From positions 35,835-99,834 of the forward strand of contig NZ_MLJJ01000016.1 of NCBI RefSeq assembly GCF_002095575.1: DNA of 64,000 nucleotides, written 5' to 3'. Of the stretch, positions 1 through 10,365 are shown one piece after another. The notes below the pieces were generated by a model. That model was given only the letters and a program-made list of their open reading frames with translations. It did no database searches and was not told the DNA's origin. Origin of the DNA: Pantoea septica (GTDB taxonomy: Bacteria > Pseudomonadota > Gammaproteobacteria > Enterobacterales > Enterobacteriaceae). A program made the translations under genes and the position numbers. Position 1 is the stretch's first letter, and every line of letters starts with the position of its first letter.

Positions 1-1
1 C

Positions 2-1351
2 GCTATGCGTACCATGACGCAGGACGGACAGACGGTGTATGACGCGTCCGGCGCAACCAGCCGCCTGCCGGTCGATCTGCATCTTGACCGCAATCTGGCG
101 AGCGCGGCGCAGCGATCGGTGCGCGACAGCATGGCGCAGACCGAAATGGCGGCGCAGGGCTACAACCATTCTGTGCAGGAAACCGGCTCGCAGCTCAAGC
201 AGTTCCATGAGCAGTTTGGCAACAGCGATTCGAAAACCCTGTCCGCTTCAACCGGCATGAGCATCACCGATGCCGAGCGCGTGAACAAAATGCAGAACGT
301 GGCGCAGGATTATGCGACCCGCAATCACATCAGCCTGAATGAGGCGTACTCGGAGCTTGAAGATAAATCCCGGAGCGCATCAGTAAATACTGGAGCACGA
401 ACACAGGCGGGTATTGATTCAAGTAAATCACTCTGGGGCAAAGCAGGAGAGTGGGTTACAGGTGCTTCGGTCAAAGGGGATGTTCATGGCGGTACAGAAT
501 TGACAGGGAGAACTGGTTCAACATCTCAGACTTCTGAGGGCGGACAAAGTGGAAATGATAATTCGCAAACTATCTCCGCTCGCGAGTCGCAGGACTTCAG
601 CCAGGGTATGGATGTGCTGCGTAATTACAGCACGACCTACAATGGACAGCACGTTGATAACAATGCGACCGGCCTGATGAACCAGATCTCTTCTGGCATC
701 ACCACCTCTGACAGCAAATATGCGCAGTACACGGCCAGTCAGTCGCATACGCATGAATTGCAGAAAATGGCCTCTGAGACTGAAACGCTCAGCGCAGGCG
801 CACGTGACAACTACACGCAGCAGTTTGTGGAGTGGGCTCAGAAGCGTTCTCCGGGGAATGCCGAAACTATCCTTACTAACACGTCCGATGAAGGCATTCA
901 GAAGCAGCGCGACGGTCTGGTGCAGGAGTTCTTTGCAGAGAAGTTGCAGGGCCGCATTGACGGAGACTATGCGCGCAACTCAGGAAGCACGGGTGAAGGT
1001 ATGGGCGCACCGGCGAATAGAGCAGGCGCTCAGTTCGGAGGAGCATACGATAGTGCAAATCAGAACATTGATGCAGGTGTAGCCAGAAATAACATACGCA
1101 CTGGCGTTATCAATGATGTTGAGGAACAGCAGGCTGTAGTTAACAATAAAGCCATCGACGCAAATGCTACTATTGAAAAAGCTAAAGGTGAAACAGATAG
1201 CGGTATAGCGTCACGTATGGGAGAGTATACGTCGAGCGCGAATAACTTTGCGGATGATAAGCGGGCTGCTGATAAGCAACAAGACGACTTATTAGTGAAC
1301 CCTTTTAAGAATCACACCCATAAAGATTACAAAGGGGATGGTAAGGAGTAG
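2..1351 (+). CDS. traG: TraG, conjugal transfer mating-pair stabilisation protein (C-terminal part, 5' end outside window)
   Basis: The reading frame is open to the left edge, so only about the last 450 residues are present; the ATG at 5 is internal and not the start. F-type TraG is an inner-membrane protein whose N-terminal half works with TraN in mating-pair stabilisation and whose large periplasmic C-terminal part takes part in entry exclusion with TraS of the recipient. What is visible is this hydrophilic, Ser/Thr/Gln/Asn-rich C-terminal region with no membrane segment, with the low-complexity stretches typical of the family. It is followed after 5 bases by a small membrane protein in the traS position and further on by traD and traI, the F operon order. 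The identification rests on composition plus this order. Confidence 0.85.
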   Translation, partial: AMRTMTQDGQTVYDASGATSRLPVDLHLDRNLASAAQRSVRDSMAQTEMAAQGYNHSVQETGSQLKQFHEQFGNSDSKTLSASTGMSITDAERVNKMQNVAQDYATRNHISLNEAYSELEDKSRSASVNTGARTQAGIDSSKSLWGKAGEWVTGASVKGDVHGGTELTGRTGSTSQTSEGGQSGNDNSQTISARESQDFSQGMDVLRNYSTTYNGQHVDNNATGLMNQISSGITTSDSKYAQYTASQSHTHELQKMASETETLSAGARDNYTQQFVEWAQKRSPGNAETILTNTSDEGIQKQRDGLVQEFFAEKLQGRIDGDYARNSGSTGEGMGAPANRAGAQFGGAYDSANQNIDAGVARNNIRTGVINDVEEQQAVVNNKAIDANATIEKAKGETDSGIASRMGEYTSSANNFADDKRAADKQQDDLLVNPFKNHTHKDYKGDGKE

Positions 1352-1356
1352 TTAAT

Positions 1357-1881
1357 ATGATGACATATGCACAAATTGAAAAGGACTCCAAGGAAATAAT
1401 AGACTTCATAGGTTCGTCTGATAGAGAGGTGCCTAGTTTTTTTGGGATGTTCAGTAAGGTTAAATATCACTTCATTGCATATTGTGTTCTCGGTGTATTA
1501 AGTTATTTTTCGCTACCTCAACCAAAGAATGTTGGATTGTGGCTGTTTTTTGTAGCTTTCGGTATCTTCCACTGGCTTGTGATTTTTTCATTCACTGCAT
1601 CATATGCAAGCCTGTTCAACATGATTAGATCTGACAAGTTAAAAAGTTTAGAGCTAACAAAATTAATATCAGGGAAAGTCAGAGCGTATGGGGTAGTTTG
1701 GTTCGTAGCCTTGGTTACATGCGGGCTTGCAGGAGTCCTTACTGAGTGGAGCATACTACCTCTTGTAATCGGTAACTTTGTTGCTACGTTGCTGATCTTC
1801 ATTGTCTTCAATATGGATATATCACGCTATCAGGTTTCTTCCATTATTGGAGCTGTGAAATCTATAAGAAATAAAGCGTAA
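1357..1881 (+). CDS. TraS-like inner-membrane protein, candidate entry-exclusion protein
   Basis: A 174-residue protein with about four hydrophobic segments (near residues 45-60, 63-85, 115-135 and 137-155) and charged termini. It starts at an ATG whose ribosome site (AAGGAG) overlaps the traG stop codon. In F, traS directly follows traG and encodes a hydrophobic inner-membrane protein of about 150-175 residues that blocks redundant entry by recognising the donor's TraG. Size, topology and place all fit, but TraS proteins vary greatly between plasmids and I see no diagnostic motif. The codon use is more AT-rich than traD/traI, as is usual for exchangeable exclusion genes. A strong hairpin terminator follows. 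Function is inferred from position. Confidence 0.6.
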   Translation: MMTYAQIEKDSKEIIDFIGSSDREVPSFFGMFSKVKYHFIAYCVLGVLSYFSLPQPKNVGLWLFFVAFGIFHWLVIFSFTASYASLFNMIRSDKLKSLELTKLISGKVRAYGVVWFVALVTCGLAGVLTEWSILPLVIGNFVATLLIFIVFNMDISRYQVSSIIGAVKSIRNKA

Positions 1882-1903
1882 AACAACTTATCTAATAAAG
1901 TGT

Positions 1904-1934
1904 TCCCGCCTGATTAAATTCAGGCGGGAGCTTT
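1904..1934 (+). terminator. Rho-independent terminator after the traS-like gene
   Basis: A perfect 10-bp stem (TCCCGCCTGA / TCAGGCGGGA) with a 6-base loop is followed by GCTTTTG. It should limit read-through from traG-traS into the next gene, which therefore probably has its own promoter or is expressed at lower level. Confidence 0.8.
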
Positions 1935-1971
1935 TGCATCTCTCTCTTAATCTGAATATTTAGAGGAAAAA

Positions 1972-2883
1972 ATGCTAATACACTTAACACCTTCTTTCTT
2001 TTTAAATTACTCCAATATCTCTGTTAACTTAATTGATGTCGAAATCCCGGAATTAGGTCTACACCTTCATGCTGAAAGAGATATTACCGTCCGATTCCCG
2101 TCACCTAATAAGCGTCTGCATTACGTCTGCCGTAAAAAAGGACGCAAAGCTATTCACGGTATTCTGCTGAATACGGACACTGACGTGACGGACATAACCG
2201 TGATAACCCGCTGGGCCGTTCAGGGTGAGGTGTCCGTGCACCGCGTGCATATGCACATTGTCGGCGATGACGATGCAGTAACGGACGTTATTCACTTGTG
2301 GAACGGCGTTTTCAACACCCCCTTCCGGGATAAAACCCCGGCTGAGGCCAGAAACTGGATACCGGCATCCTGTCAGCCCCGCCTGACCGTGAACGCTGGC
2401 GACAGGCCGTCCGCACGCGAACCGGCTATCTGGCGTCGTGCCGATCCGGCCGGGATTATCCGACAGCAGACCGAATACTATACTGCCGCTACCGTAGAGC
2501 CTGAAAGGCTGCTTTCGCCTATGCGTAGCAATAACCGGTTACCGGCACTGGAAGACGCGTTTGACTGCAAAGTACGGGAATATTCGGACACGCTGCGCGT
2601 CCTGTATCCCTTCCCGGGCGTAACCGTCTGCCCACTGACGGAGCATGAGGAGCTTATTGAAAACGACCTAAAAGAGATCGGAAAGCTCGATGCGTTTACT
2701 TCGATCATTCAGCCCGTTCTGCAGGAAGTTCGCACGGTGTGTCCGGTGTTTTTCACCAACACGACCAACCTGATGAACTACATCCGAAGGTTTTCCACGC
2801 GTTTTAGCGCGCTGAGTGACGCTGATCAGCGGTTTGTTGAAGACCAGATTAATCAGCCATTGTTTCAGGTTTCAGTCAGCTGA
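1972..2883 (+). CDS. Hypothetical protein in the position of traT
   Basis: A 303-residue soluble protein preceded by GAGG at a good distance from its ATG. It has no signal peptide, lipobox or membrane segment, so it is not a TraT surface-exclusion lipoprotein although it fills the traS-traD interval where traT lies in F. The N-terminal ~60 residues are more AT-rich in codon use than the rest. I recognise no catalytic motif; the body is rich in Val/Thr/Asp, suggesting a beta-rich fold, and the last ~90 residues look helical. It is separated from the traS-like gene by a terminator and from traD by a 173-base non-coding spacer. It may be a plasmid-specific exclusion or transfer accessory factor, but no function can be read from sequence. 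Confidence 0.6.
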   Translation: MLIHLTPSFFLNYSNISVNLIDVEIPELGLHLHAERDITVRFPSPNKRLHYVCRKKGRKAIHGILLNTDTDVTDITVITRWAVQGEVSVHRVHMHIVGDDDAVTDVIHLWNGVFNTPFRDKTPAEARNWIPASCQPRLTVNAGDRPSAREPAIWRRADPAGIIRQQTEYYTAATVEPERLLSPMRSNNRLPALEDAFDCKVREYSDTLRVLYPFPGVTVCPLTEHEELIENDLKEIGKLDAFTSIIQPVLQEVRTVCPVFFTNTTNLMNYIRRFSTRFSALSDADQRFVEDQINQPLFQVSVS

Positions 2884-3056
2884 GACCGCCCGCCGCACAG
2901 CCTGACGCGCCCTGCGTCTGGCGGAGGAGGCGGAACATCACGTCAGCCCATCCGGGCACGTTCGCACCGTAAGTAAACCCCGCGCAGCTTTCTGTCTGGC
3001 TTTTGCCTGCCCGCAGCCCTGCGCGCCCGTCTCTGTTTCCACATAAAGGACTTTCA

Positions 3057-5213
3057 ATGAGCCTCAACGCCCGCGACTTTACCCAGGGCGGCCAGGTGAT
3101 GAAATACATGATCGGCATGTTTGTGCAGATCATGAATATCGCCTCCTACTGGGTTGTGCTGTTTTCTGCACTGGTATTTTTCAGCTGGATGCTGCTGCGC
3201 CTTACGCTGCAGGAGTTCATTCACGGTAGCGCCTACTGGCTGGTTAAGTGGTTTGTCATGCCGCTGTCGAAATTCTCCGGCGGTAATTCTAAAAGCGGCT
3301 GGACCTTTCATTTTGAGCGACCCAACGGCGAAGTGGTGGCGTTTAAACACACTGCTCAGCAGGTGATGAACGATCCGTACTTCGTGCAGATGGGCGAAAG
3401 CGTTAAAGACGCCGCATTTTACGGCTGGGGCATTGCCACATTCTGCTTTGTTGCCGCCATTCTCGGCATTACCTGGTTTCTCGGGAGTAAGGGCGCGAAG
3501 CAGCGCGAGAGTGAGCTCACCGGCGGCCGCATTCTGGCGACAAGCCCTGCAGTAGTGAACCGCCTGCTCAAAAAAGCCGACGTGATGTCCCCGCTCAGCA
3601 TTTGCGGTCTGCACATCCTTAAAGACTCCGAAATGCAGAACTTCGGCTTCCACGGCACCGTCGGCTCGGGCAAAAGTACCGCGCTGAACGACCTGCTGCG
3701 CCAGCTTCGCGCGCGAGGCGACCGCGTCATTATCTACGACAAAGGGAATAACTTTATCCCAACCTTCTATAGGCAGGATAAGGACAAGATCCTTTGTCCT
3801 TTCGATAAACGCTGTCCGTTCTGGGATCTGTGGGAAGAGTGCCAAACGGTGGGCGATTTTGAGAACTTTTCTACCTCATTACTACCTGACAGCAGCGGCA
3901 GCAGCGATCCGTTCTGGGTGCTGTCAGCCCGTTCTATGTTTGTGGCTGCCTCCCGCCGGATGGGACGTGATAAAAACCGCAGCATCGGTGAGCTGTTGAA
4001 AAAGCTGATGTCCATCAGCCTGGCTGATCTGCGCCAGTATCTTGAGGGCACGGACGCGGCAAATCTGGTGGATGGCAGCATCGAGAAAACCGCGATGACC
4101 ATCCGCACCATTCTGACCACCTACGTTCGCTCGCTGCGCTACCTGCAAGGGCTGGATGAGCAGGTCCGCCGCCCGTTCAGCATCCGCGACTGGCTGCACA
4201 CCGAAGACGCGAGCGGCGATAATCCGTGGATTTTCATCTCCAGTGACGGCCAGAACCACAATGCACTGAAGCCACTGTTGAGCGCGTGGCTCTATATGAC
4301 CATGTCCGGCATTCTGGGCCTGAAAGCCGATCGTAACCGCCGCATCTGGATTTTTCTGGATGAGCTGCCGTCCCTGCACAAGCTGCCCATTCTGCCGGAG
4401 TTCTGCGCCGAGGGCCGTAAGTTTGGTGGCTGTACCGTTGTCGGTCTGCAGAACTTCCCGCAGCTGGAAGAAACCTACGGCACCAACGCGGCCAAATCTA
4501 TCTGGGACCTGCTGAACACCCGCGTCTTTTACCGTGCCCCCAGCGGCTCGATTGCGGACTGGGTACAGAAGGAAATCGGCGAACAGCGTCACAAGAAGTT
4601 CAAAGATCAGTACAGCTACGGCATCGACATCATCCGCGACGGCGTGCAGTTCTCCAAAGACGAGGTTAACGAGTTCCTGGTCAGCTATTCCGACGTGCAG
4701 AGCCTCAACGACCTCGAGTGCTACATCACCCTGCCGGGCGAGTGGCCGGTGGTGCGCATGAAGCTGCCCTGGAAACCCTACCGCGAAATTGCTGAAGGGC
4801 GTATTCCACGCGACGTCGAGGACGTGTTTGACCCGGACATCGAGGCAACGCTTGCGGGCGAAACCGCCGACAACAAGGCCAGCCAGATTGTCGGGCGGCT
4901 GTTCGGTGACGCAGCTGTAGCGGCTGCAAAACCTGAAGACGAACAGAGCGCGGGCAACACCGGAGCCGCTGCAGGTACGCAGAGCGCAACGGCTCCCGCT
5001 GAAAACGCTACGGCGTCGTCTCCAGCGGCTCAGGCGGCAGCTGCCGAAGCAGGCGGGCGCGTAGTGGCGCTGCCGCCTCCTGTAGCGGAAGCATCCCCAT
5101 CCCCAGAAACCACAGTGCCTGCGCCGGCCGCACAGCAGGAGGCAGAGCAGCGCCTGCAGGTTATGGACGTGGTTAAACATAACGGCACGGATTTTGGTCT
5201 GGACCGTAACTGA
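3057..5213 (+). CDS. traD: TraD, type IV coupling protein (VirD4 family ATPase)
   Basis: This 718-residue protein couples the relaxosome to the transfer channel and pumps DNA using ATP. The start at 3057 (MSLNARDFTQGG) follows AAAGGA and matches the F TraD N-terminus; an in-frame ATG at 3003 lacks this support. Two N-terminal membrane segments lie near residues 20-45 and 105-130. Walker A is GTVGSGKST at about 200-208 and Walker B is WIFLDELPS with D435/E436. A conserved RKFGGC region follows. The C-terminal ~100 residues are Ala/Pro/Glu-rich, the variable tail that in F contacts TraM. The stop lies 8 bases before traI, so the two genes form one operon. Confidence 0.95.
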   Translation: MSLNARDFTQGGQVMKYMIGMFVQIMNIASYWVVLFSALVFFSWMLLRLTLQEFIHGSAYWLVKWFVMPLSKFSGGNSKSGWTFHFERPNGEVVAFKHTAQQVMNDPYFVQMGESVKDAAFYGWGIATFCFVAAILGITWFLGSKGAKQRESELTGGRILATSPAVVNRLLKKADVMSPLSICGLHILKDSEMQNFGFHGTVGSGKSTALNDLLRQLRARGDRVIIYDKGNNFIPTFYRQDKDKILCPFDKRCPFWDLWEECQTVGDFENFSTSLLPDSSGSSDPFWVLSARSMFVAASRRMGRDKNRSIGELLKKLMSISLADLRQYLEGTDAANLVDGSIEKTAMTIRTILTTYVRSLRYLQGLDEQVRRPFSIRDWLHTEDASGDNPWIFISSDGQNHNALKPLLSAWLYMTMSGILGLKADRNRRIWIFLDELPSLHKLPILPEFCAEGRKFGGCTVVGLQNFPQLEETYGTNAAKSIWDLLNTRVFYRAPSGSIADWVQKEIGEQRHKKFKDQYSYGIDIIRDGVQFSKDEVNEFLVSYSDVQSLNDLECYITLPGEWPVVRMKLPWKPYREIAEGRIPRDVEDVFDPDIEATLAGETADNKASQIVGRLFGDAAVAAAKPEDEQSAGNTGAAAGTQSATAPAENATASSPAAQAAAAEAGGRVVALPPPVAEASPSPETTVPAPAAQQEAEQRLQVMDVVKHNGTDFGLDRN

Positions 5214-5221
5214 GGTGAATC

Positions 5222-8200
5222 ATGCTGTCAGTCTCTGCAGTCAAAAGCGCCGGTAAGGCCGGCGCCTACTACACCAACGAAGACAACTATTACTTCCTCG
5301 GCGAGCAGTCCACGGAGTGGTACGGCACGGGCGCGGAAAATCTGGGCCTTGAGGGCCCGGTTAACCGGGACACCTTCGTCGCGGTGCTGGAAGGCCAGCT
5401 ACCGGACGGCACCGACATGCGCCGCATGGAGGGTGGAGTCAATAAACACCGTCCGGGCTACGACCTGACATTTTCCGCACCCAAGAGCGCCTCGGTGCTT
5501 GCGCTCGTGACCGGCGACACCTTTCTCGTGGATGCACACAAGGAGGCGGTGCGCCGCACGCTGGACGAAGTTGAGAAACTCGCCACCACGCGCACCATGA
5601 CCGACGGCATTACCGAGATGGAGAAAACCGGCAACCTGGTGATCGCGACCTTCATGCACGACACCAGCCGCAACCTTGAACCTCAGATGCACACGCATGC
5701 GGTTGTGGCCAACGCCACGCTCTCGCAAAACGGCTGGAAAACCCTTTCCACCGACATCAGCGGAAAGCAGGGCTTTACCGACGTGGTCTGGAACGAGCAG
5801 GTGAGCATCGGGGCGCTCTACCGTGGCCACTACCGGTCCATCATTGAGCCTGCGGGCTACCAGACCGAGGACACCGGGCCGCGCGGGGAGTGGGACATCA
5901 CCGGCGTGCCGGTGAAGCCGTTTTCTTCGCGCCGCCAGGACATTCTCGATCTGGTCGGCGAAAACGCGACGGCGAAGCAGAAAAGCATGGCCGCCCTCGA
6001 TTCCCGCCAGGCCAAGCACTTTGAAGACCCGGAGACGCTGCGCGAGCACTGGCAGTCGGTGCTTGAGGATACCGGCTTTGATGTTGAGACGTTCAGGGAG
6101 GAGCTGGCGGAGCGCCAGCAGCAGCGTGAAGCCGAAAGCGCCGGGCAGGAAGAGAAAGCCGCCACGCCTTCGGTGCTCGACGGCGCTGTGCGGGAGGCCA
6201 TCGAGAGGCTGTCGTCGAAAAGCGTGCGCGTGACTTATGACGACGTGATGACCAGCGTGCTCAATCATGTACCCGTCAGGGAGGGCGTTTACGGGCAGGC
6301 GCGTAAGGCCATTGACAGCGCCATCGGTCACGGCCAGCTTATCGCCGTGGATAAAAACCAGACGCTGTTCACCACAGCCGCCCACGTTCGCGACGAGGCG
6401 CGCCTGTCGCAGCTGGCCGCCGGGCTGGCGGAAAAGCGCGGCGGGCTCACAGCGCCGGCGGGCGAGCGCGGCGTGCTGGCGCAGGTGGCCGACGCCGATC
6501 GCGCGGTGTCGCTGATTGACGTGCGCGGCGGCACGCAGTTCATCAGCGACCTCAACAACAGCATCATGGCAATGGCCAGCGAGAACAGGCGTCCGCTGGT
6601 CGTGGTGGCCGCCGACGGCGCCGCGCGCAAGCGCCAGCTGGCGACCTTCGGCGACAAGCCCGGCGTACAGCTTATGACGGCGGAGGAGATGAAAAGCGCT
6701 GAGCTGCCGGCGCGCCCGCTGGTGCTGGTTGCGGAGGCCGAGCGCTTTAACACCTCCGGGCTGCACGACGTGCTGAAGACGGCGGCGCAGCACGATGGCG
6801 CCACGCTGGTGACCGATACTCATGCCCGACGCACGGCAGGCTTTGCGTCGGAAGTGCTGAGCGCGGCGGGCGTGAAACAGTTCACCGCTTCACCGAAGAC
6901 CGAAAACGTACGCGTGACGATGGTGCAGAAGGACACGGTGGAGGACCGGCTCAGTGTGGCGGCGCGCTACTACGCGCAGGAAAAAGCGCAGGGCCGGCAG
7001 GTGTCGCTGCAGGCGGGCAACGCGCGCACGCGCGACCAGCTCACGATCCGGACCCGGGAAATCCTCGCCGACGAGGGGCAGCTCGGCCGGGTGCTGGGCG
7101 AAGCCACGGTGCGGGTGCCGGTGTGGCTGGACGCCAGCAACCGCAACGACCGCAGCGTCTACCGCGCGGGCATGGTGCTGGAGCATCACGAGGGGCAGGG
7201 CCAGAAGTCGGTGTTCACCATCGCCGGCGTCAGCGAGCGGCATAACCTGCTGACCCTGAAAGACGAAAAGGGGCAGACGCAGGGCGTGAGCATCAGCAGC
7301 ATCGACAGCCACTACCGGCTTTACCGGGAGAAAAAGCTGGAGCTGCGCGAGGGCGAGCAGCTGCGCGCCACGGCCGATCTCGGCAGCCGGGCCGGCAGCG
7401 GGGAGCGGCTGACCGTCACCGGCGTGAAGGAGGGGCGCTGGCTGTTTAAGGACACCATCACGATGGAAAACGCAAAGGGCGAGCGCGTCAGGCTCGACCG
7501 CAACGCGCCGCTCTACGCGGACTACGCCTACGCCGAGTCTTTTGGCGCCACGCGTCGCACGGAGGGGCGCGTGGTGGCGGTGCTGGCGGGCAAGGAGGTG
7601 AACGACGCGACCGTAAACATGCTGCGCCGCAGCGGCTCGGACGTGATTGCATTCACCCCGCTGGACGAGGCCACCATCGGCCGCCGCCTGGAGGAAAACC
7701 GCCCGGTGGTCAGCGTGACGCAGGGCATCAAATCGCTCGCCGGGGAAAGCGAGCTGACGGACGCCCTGCGGGAGCTGGAGTCCCGGAAGATGTCGCAGCC
7801 GGAGCGCGCGATGCGGCTGGCCATCGAGAAAGCCACCGGCACCGACGTGACGTTCACGGGCGTCCGGGCGCTGGCCGGGGTGATTAACACCGACCGCAGC
7901 ATCACGCCCGAGCGCGCGCAGGAGGAGCTGTCACGCCTGGTGCAGCGCGGGGAGATTTTTGAACTCAGCGGGGAGCAGGGCGCGGCCGGGAAGTACATCT
8001 CCCGCGAGAACTTTGAGAATGAGGTGTCCATCCTGCGCCACGTTGCCGAAGGAAAAAACAGCGTAAAACCCCTGCTGGCCGGCGGCCTGAGTGAGGAGAA
8101 AGCCGCCGGGCTCACGGACGGCCAGCGCGAGGCGGGCAACCTCATTCTGACTACCCGCGATCGCTTTACCGCCATTCAGGGGTATGCGGGGGTGGGGAAA

Positions 8201-10360
8201 ACCACGCAGTTCCGCACCGTGGCAGCCGCACTCGCCACCGCAGACAACGCCCCGGACATTCGCGGGCTGGCACCCACGCACCGCGCCGTCAGCGAGCTGT
8301 CTGACGCGGGTATCCCGGCGCAGACCATCGCCAGTTTTCTGAGCGAAAGCAGCCAGTGGCAGGCCGCCGGACAGGCGCGCGACTTCCGCAACACCGTGTT
8401 CGTTATCGATGAGTCCTCCATGAACGGCAACGCCCAGCTCGCCTCTCTGATGGACGTGATTGCCGAAGGCGGCGGCCGTGCAGTGCTGAGCGGTGACCAG
8501 GACCAGCTGAAGTCCCTGGAGTCCGGCGCGCCGTTTGCGCTGGCCCTTGAGCGCAGCGCCGCAGACGTGGCGGTGATGAAGGAAATTGTGCGTCAGATCC
8601 CCGCGCTGAAGCCCGCCGTGGAGGCGGTTATTGCCGGCAACGTGCGTGAGGCGGTCCGCATCACGGCAGATACCAGCCCGCAGAGCGTGCCGCGCCAGCC
8701 GGACGCGTACGTGCCTGAAAGCAGCGCGATGGACGGCAAGACGATGGCTGTGGCTGACGAGACGAGCGGGCCGGGCCAGGCCCCGGCAGACAAAGAGGGT
8801 CCGGACCTGATCGGTATGATTGCAGACGACTACAGCGGGCGGACGCCGGAGGCGCGCGACAATACGCTCATCGTGGCGGAACTCAACGCCGACCGCGAGG
8901 CCATAAACAGCGCGGTGCACAACCGGCTGCAGGCACAGGGGGCGCTGGGTGACGGCGTCACGGTGCCGCTGCTGGTACGCGTCAACAACAGCAATGCCGA
9001 TCTGGGCCGGCAAAAGTTCTGGGAGGCGCAGGAGGGCAACGTTGTGCGCCGGGGCGAGCAGTATTTCAGGGTAGAGGAAACGGATAAGGAAAGCGGCGTG
9101 GTGCGCATGGCGGGGCTTGATGGCGCGCCGGACCGCTGGATCAGACCCGCAGAGCTGCGCAAGGAGGATGTTGCCGTGTTTAAAGAGGTTGAGCGGGAAA
9201 TCAGCACCGGTGAGAAAGTTCGCCTGACGGCAACGGACCGCGACCGCAACGTGCGCGCCAGCGACATGGCCGTGGTGTCAGGCATTACGGAGGAGGGAAA
9301 AATTCTCATCGATACCGGCGACCGGCAACTGTCATTCGATCCTGCCGCGCGCTACGCCGACCGCCACATGGACTACGGCTACGCCGTCACCACCTACAGT
9401 TCGCAGGGCGCGTCCGTGAAGTACCTTATCGGCCTGTTTGGTGAAGAGGGCGCCAGAGGCCGCATGGCGGCGCTGGACAGCACATACGTAGAGCTCTCAA
9501 GGGCAAAGGAGCACGTTCAGACCTACTTCGACAATCTTTCTGGCTGGGCAGCGAAGGTGGAGAGTAAAAGCGGGCGGCGCCAGACGGTGCACGACGTGCT
9601 GATGCGGGCAGAAGACGTGCGGGCAGATCGGGAGATACAGGCGTGGGACAAAAGCCTGCCGGTATCAGGCACGCGCCTGGCGGACCGGGTGGATCAGGAC
9701 CTGACGGTGGACGCACGCTTTATGGCCGGGAAAACGCCGGAAATGTTGTGGCCGGTTATCAACGAGCACGGCCGGCAGCGCGGAAACTGGCACGTTCCGG
9801 TATCCCCCTCCACCGGGGAAGTAGACTTTTCAGCCGCCCACTATGAAGGGGCAGCGGACGGCAGTCGCATCGTGCTGCAGCGCGGGGAAAAGCACGGAAA
9901 GGTGCTGGAAGCCGCGGATGTCGCGCAGGCGCTGCAGCTGATGAAGGACAACCCGGAAAGCCCTGTCGTGCTCTCTGCTGACCACAGTGAACGTCCGGAT
10001 GCCAGAGGCGCGTCGGCAGCAGCGACGTCGGGTGGGGAGGAGCTGGACCGCCGCGAAGCCGAGGCGCTGGAGAAAGCCGTTAAGGCCGCGCTGGGGCAGG
10101 AGGAGAAAGAGCCGGAGCCTGTTGCGCCTGAAGAGGCGCGGAGCGCACCGGACGACAGAGAAAGCGAGCGCGAGGCAGCGCTGGCAGCAGCGCTGGAAGA
10201 GCTGCAGGAAGAGGAGGCTTTTGATTACCGCGACTACGACCTGTCGCCGGAGCGTGAGGACCGAACCGCAATGATGAACGATGAAGTTAACGTGATGCGC
10301 CACGAGCGCAGCGAACCTGAGCCGGAGTTTGGCCATAAACCTCAAAAGACGCTGGAGTAG
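5222..10360 (+). CDS. traI: TraI, conjugative relaxase and helicase (MOBF)
   Basis: This 1712-residue bifunctional enzyme nicks oriT, becomes covalently bound to the 5' end and unwinds the transferred strand. The relaxase domain (about 1-300) carries the tyrosine pair Y16/Y17 in KAGAYYTNEDNYY and the metal-binding histidines in PQMHTHAVV. Two RecD-like helicase regions follow; the active one has Walker A GYAGVGKT at 987-994 and a downstream VIDESSM Walker B. The C-terminus is Glu/Ala-rich and charged, as in F TraI (1756 aa). It starts at ATG 5222 with GAGGTG upstream, just after traD. The frame is intact throughout, so the plasmid retains a complete relaxase gene. Confidence 0.97.
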   Translation: MLSVSAVKSAGKAGAYYTNEDNYYFLGEQSTEWYGTGAENLGLEGPVNRDTFVAVLEGQLPDGTDMRRMEGGVNKHRPGYDLTFSAPKSASVLALVTGDTFLVDAHKEAVRRTLDEVEKLATTRTMTDGITEMEKTGNLVIATFMHDTSRNLEPQMHTHAVVANATLSQNGWKTLSTDISGKQGFTDVVWNEQVSIGALYRGHYRSIIEPAGYQTEDTGPRGEWDITGVPVKPFSSRRQDILDLVGENATAKQKSMAALDSRQAKHFEDPETLREHWQSVLEDTGFDVETFREELAERQQQREAESAGQEEKAATPSVLDGAVREAIERLSSKSVRVTYDDVMTSVLNHVPVREGVYGQARKAIDSAIGHGQLIAVDKNQTLFTTAAHVRDEARLSQLAAGLAEKRGGLTAPAGERGVLAQVADADRAVSLIDVRGGTQFISDLNNSIMAMASENRRPLVVVAADGAARKRQLATFGDKPGVQLMTAEEMKSAELPARPLVLVAEAERFNTSGLHDVLKTAAQHDGATLVTDTHARRTAGFASEVLSAAGVKQFTASPKTENVRVTMVQKDTVEDRLSVAARYYAQEKAQGRQVSLQAGNARTRDQLTIRTREILADEGQLGRVLGEATVRVPVWLDASNRNDRSVYRAGMVLEHHEGQGQKSVFTIAGVSERHNLLTLKDEKGQTQGVSISSIDSHYRLYREKKLELREGEQLRATADLGSRAGSGERLTVTGVKEGRWLFKDTITMENAKGERVRLDRNAPLYADYAYAESFGATRRTEGRVVAVLAGKEVNDATVNMLRRSGSDVIAFTPLDEATIGRRLEENRPVVSVTQGIKSLAGESELTDALRELESRKMSQPERAMRLAIEKATGTDVTFTGVRALAGVINTDRSITPERAQEELSRLVQRGEIFELSGEQGAAGKYISRENFENEVSILRHVAEGKNSVKPLLAGGLSEEKAAGLTDGQREAGNLILTTRDRFTAIQGYAGVGKTTQFRTVAAALATADNAPDIRGLAPTHRAVSELSDAGIPAQTIASFLSESSQWQAAGQARDFRNTVFVIDESSMNGNAQLASLMDVIAEGGGRAVLSGDQDQLKSLESGAPFALALERSAADVAVMKEIVRQIPALKPAVEAVIAGNVREAVRITADTSPQSVPRQPDAYVPESSAMDGKTMAVADETSGPGQAPADKEGPDLIGMIADDYSGRTPEARDNTLIVAELNADREAINSAVHNRLQAQGALGDGVTVPLLVRVNNSNADLGRQKFWEAQEGNVVRRGEQYFRVEETDKESGVVRMAGLDGAPDRWIRPAELRKEDVAVFKEVEREISTGEKVRLTATDRDRNVRASDMAVVSGITEEGKILIDTGDRQLSFDPAARYADRHMDYGYAVTTYSSQGASVKYLIGLFGEEGARGRMAALDSTYVELSRAKEHVQTYFDNLSGWAAKVESKSGRRQTVHDVLMRAEDVRADREIQAWDKSLPVSGTRLADRVDQDLTVDARFMAGKTPEMLWPVINEHGRQRGNWHVPVSPSTGEVDFSAAHYEGAADGSRIVLQRGEKHGKVLEAADVAQALQLMKDNPESPVVLSADHSERPDARGASAAATSGGEELDRREAEALEKAVKAALGQEEKEPEPVAPEEARSAPDDRESEREAALAAALEELQEEEAFDYRDYDLSPEREDRTAMMNDEVNVMRHERSEPEPEFGHKPQKTLE

Positions 10361-10365
10361 ACCCT

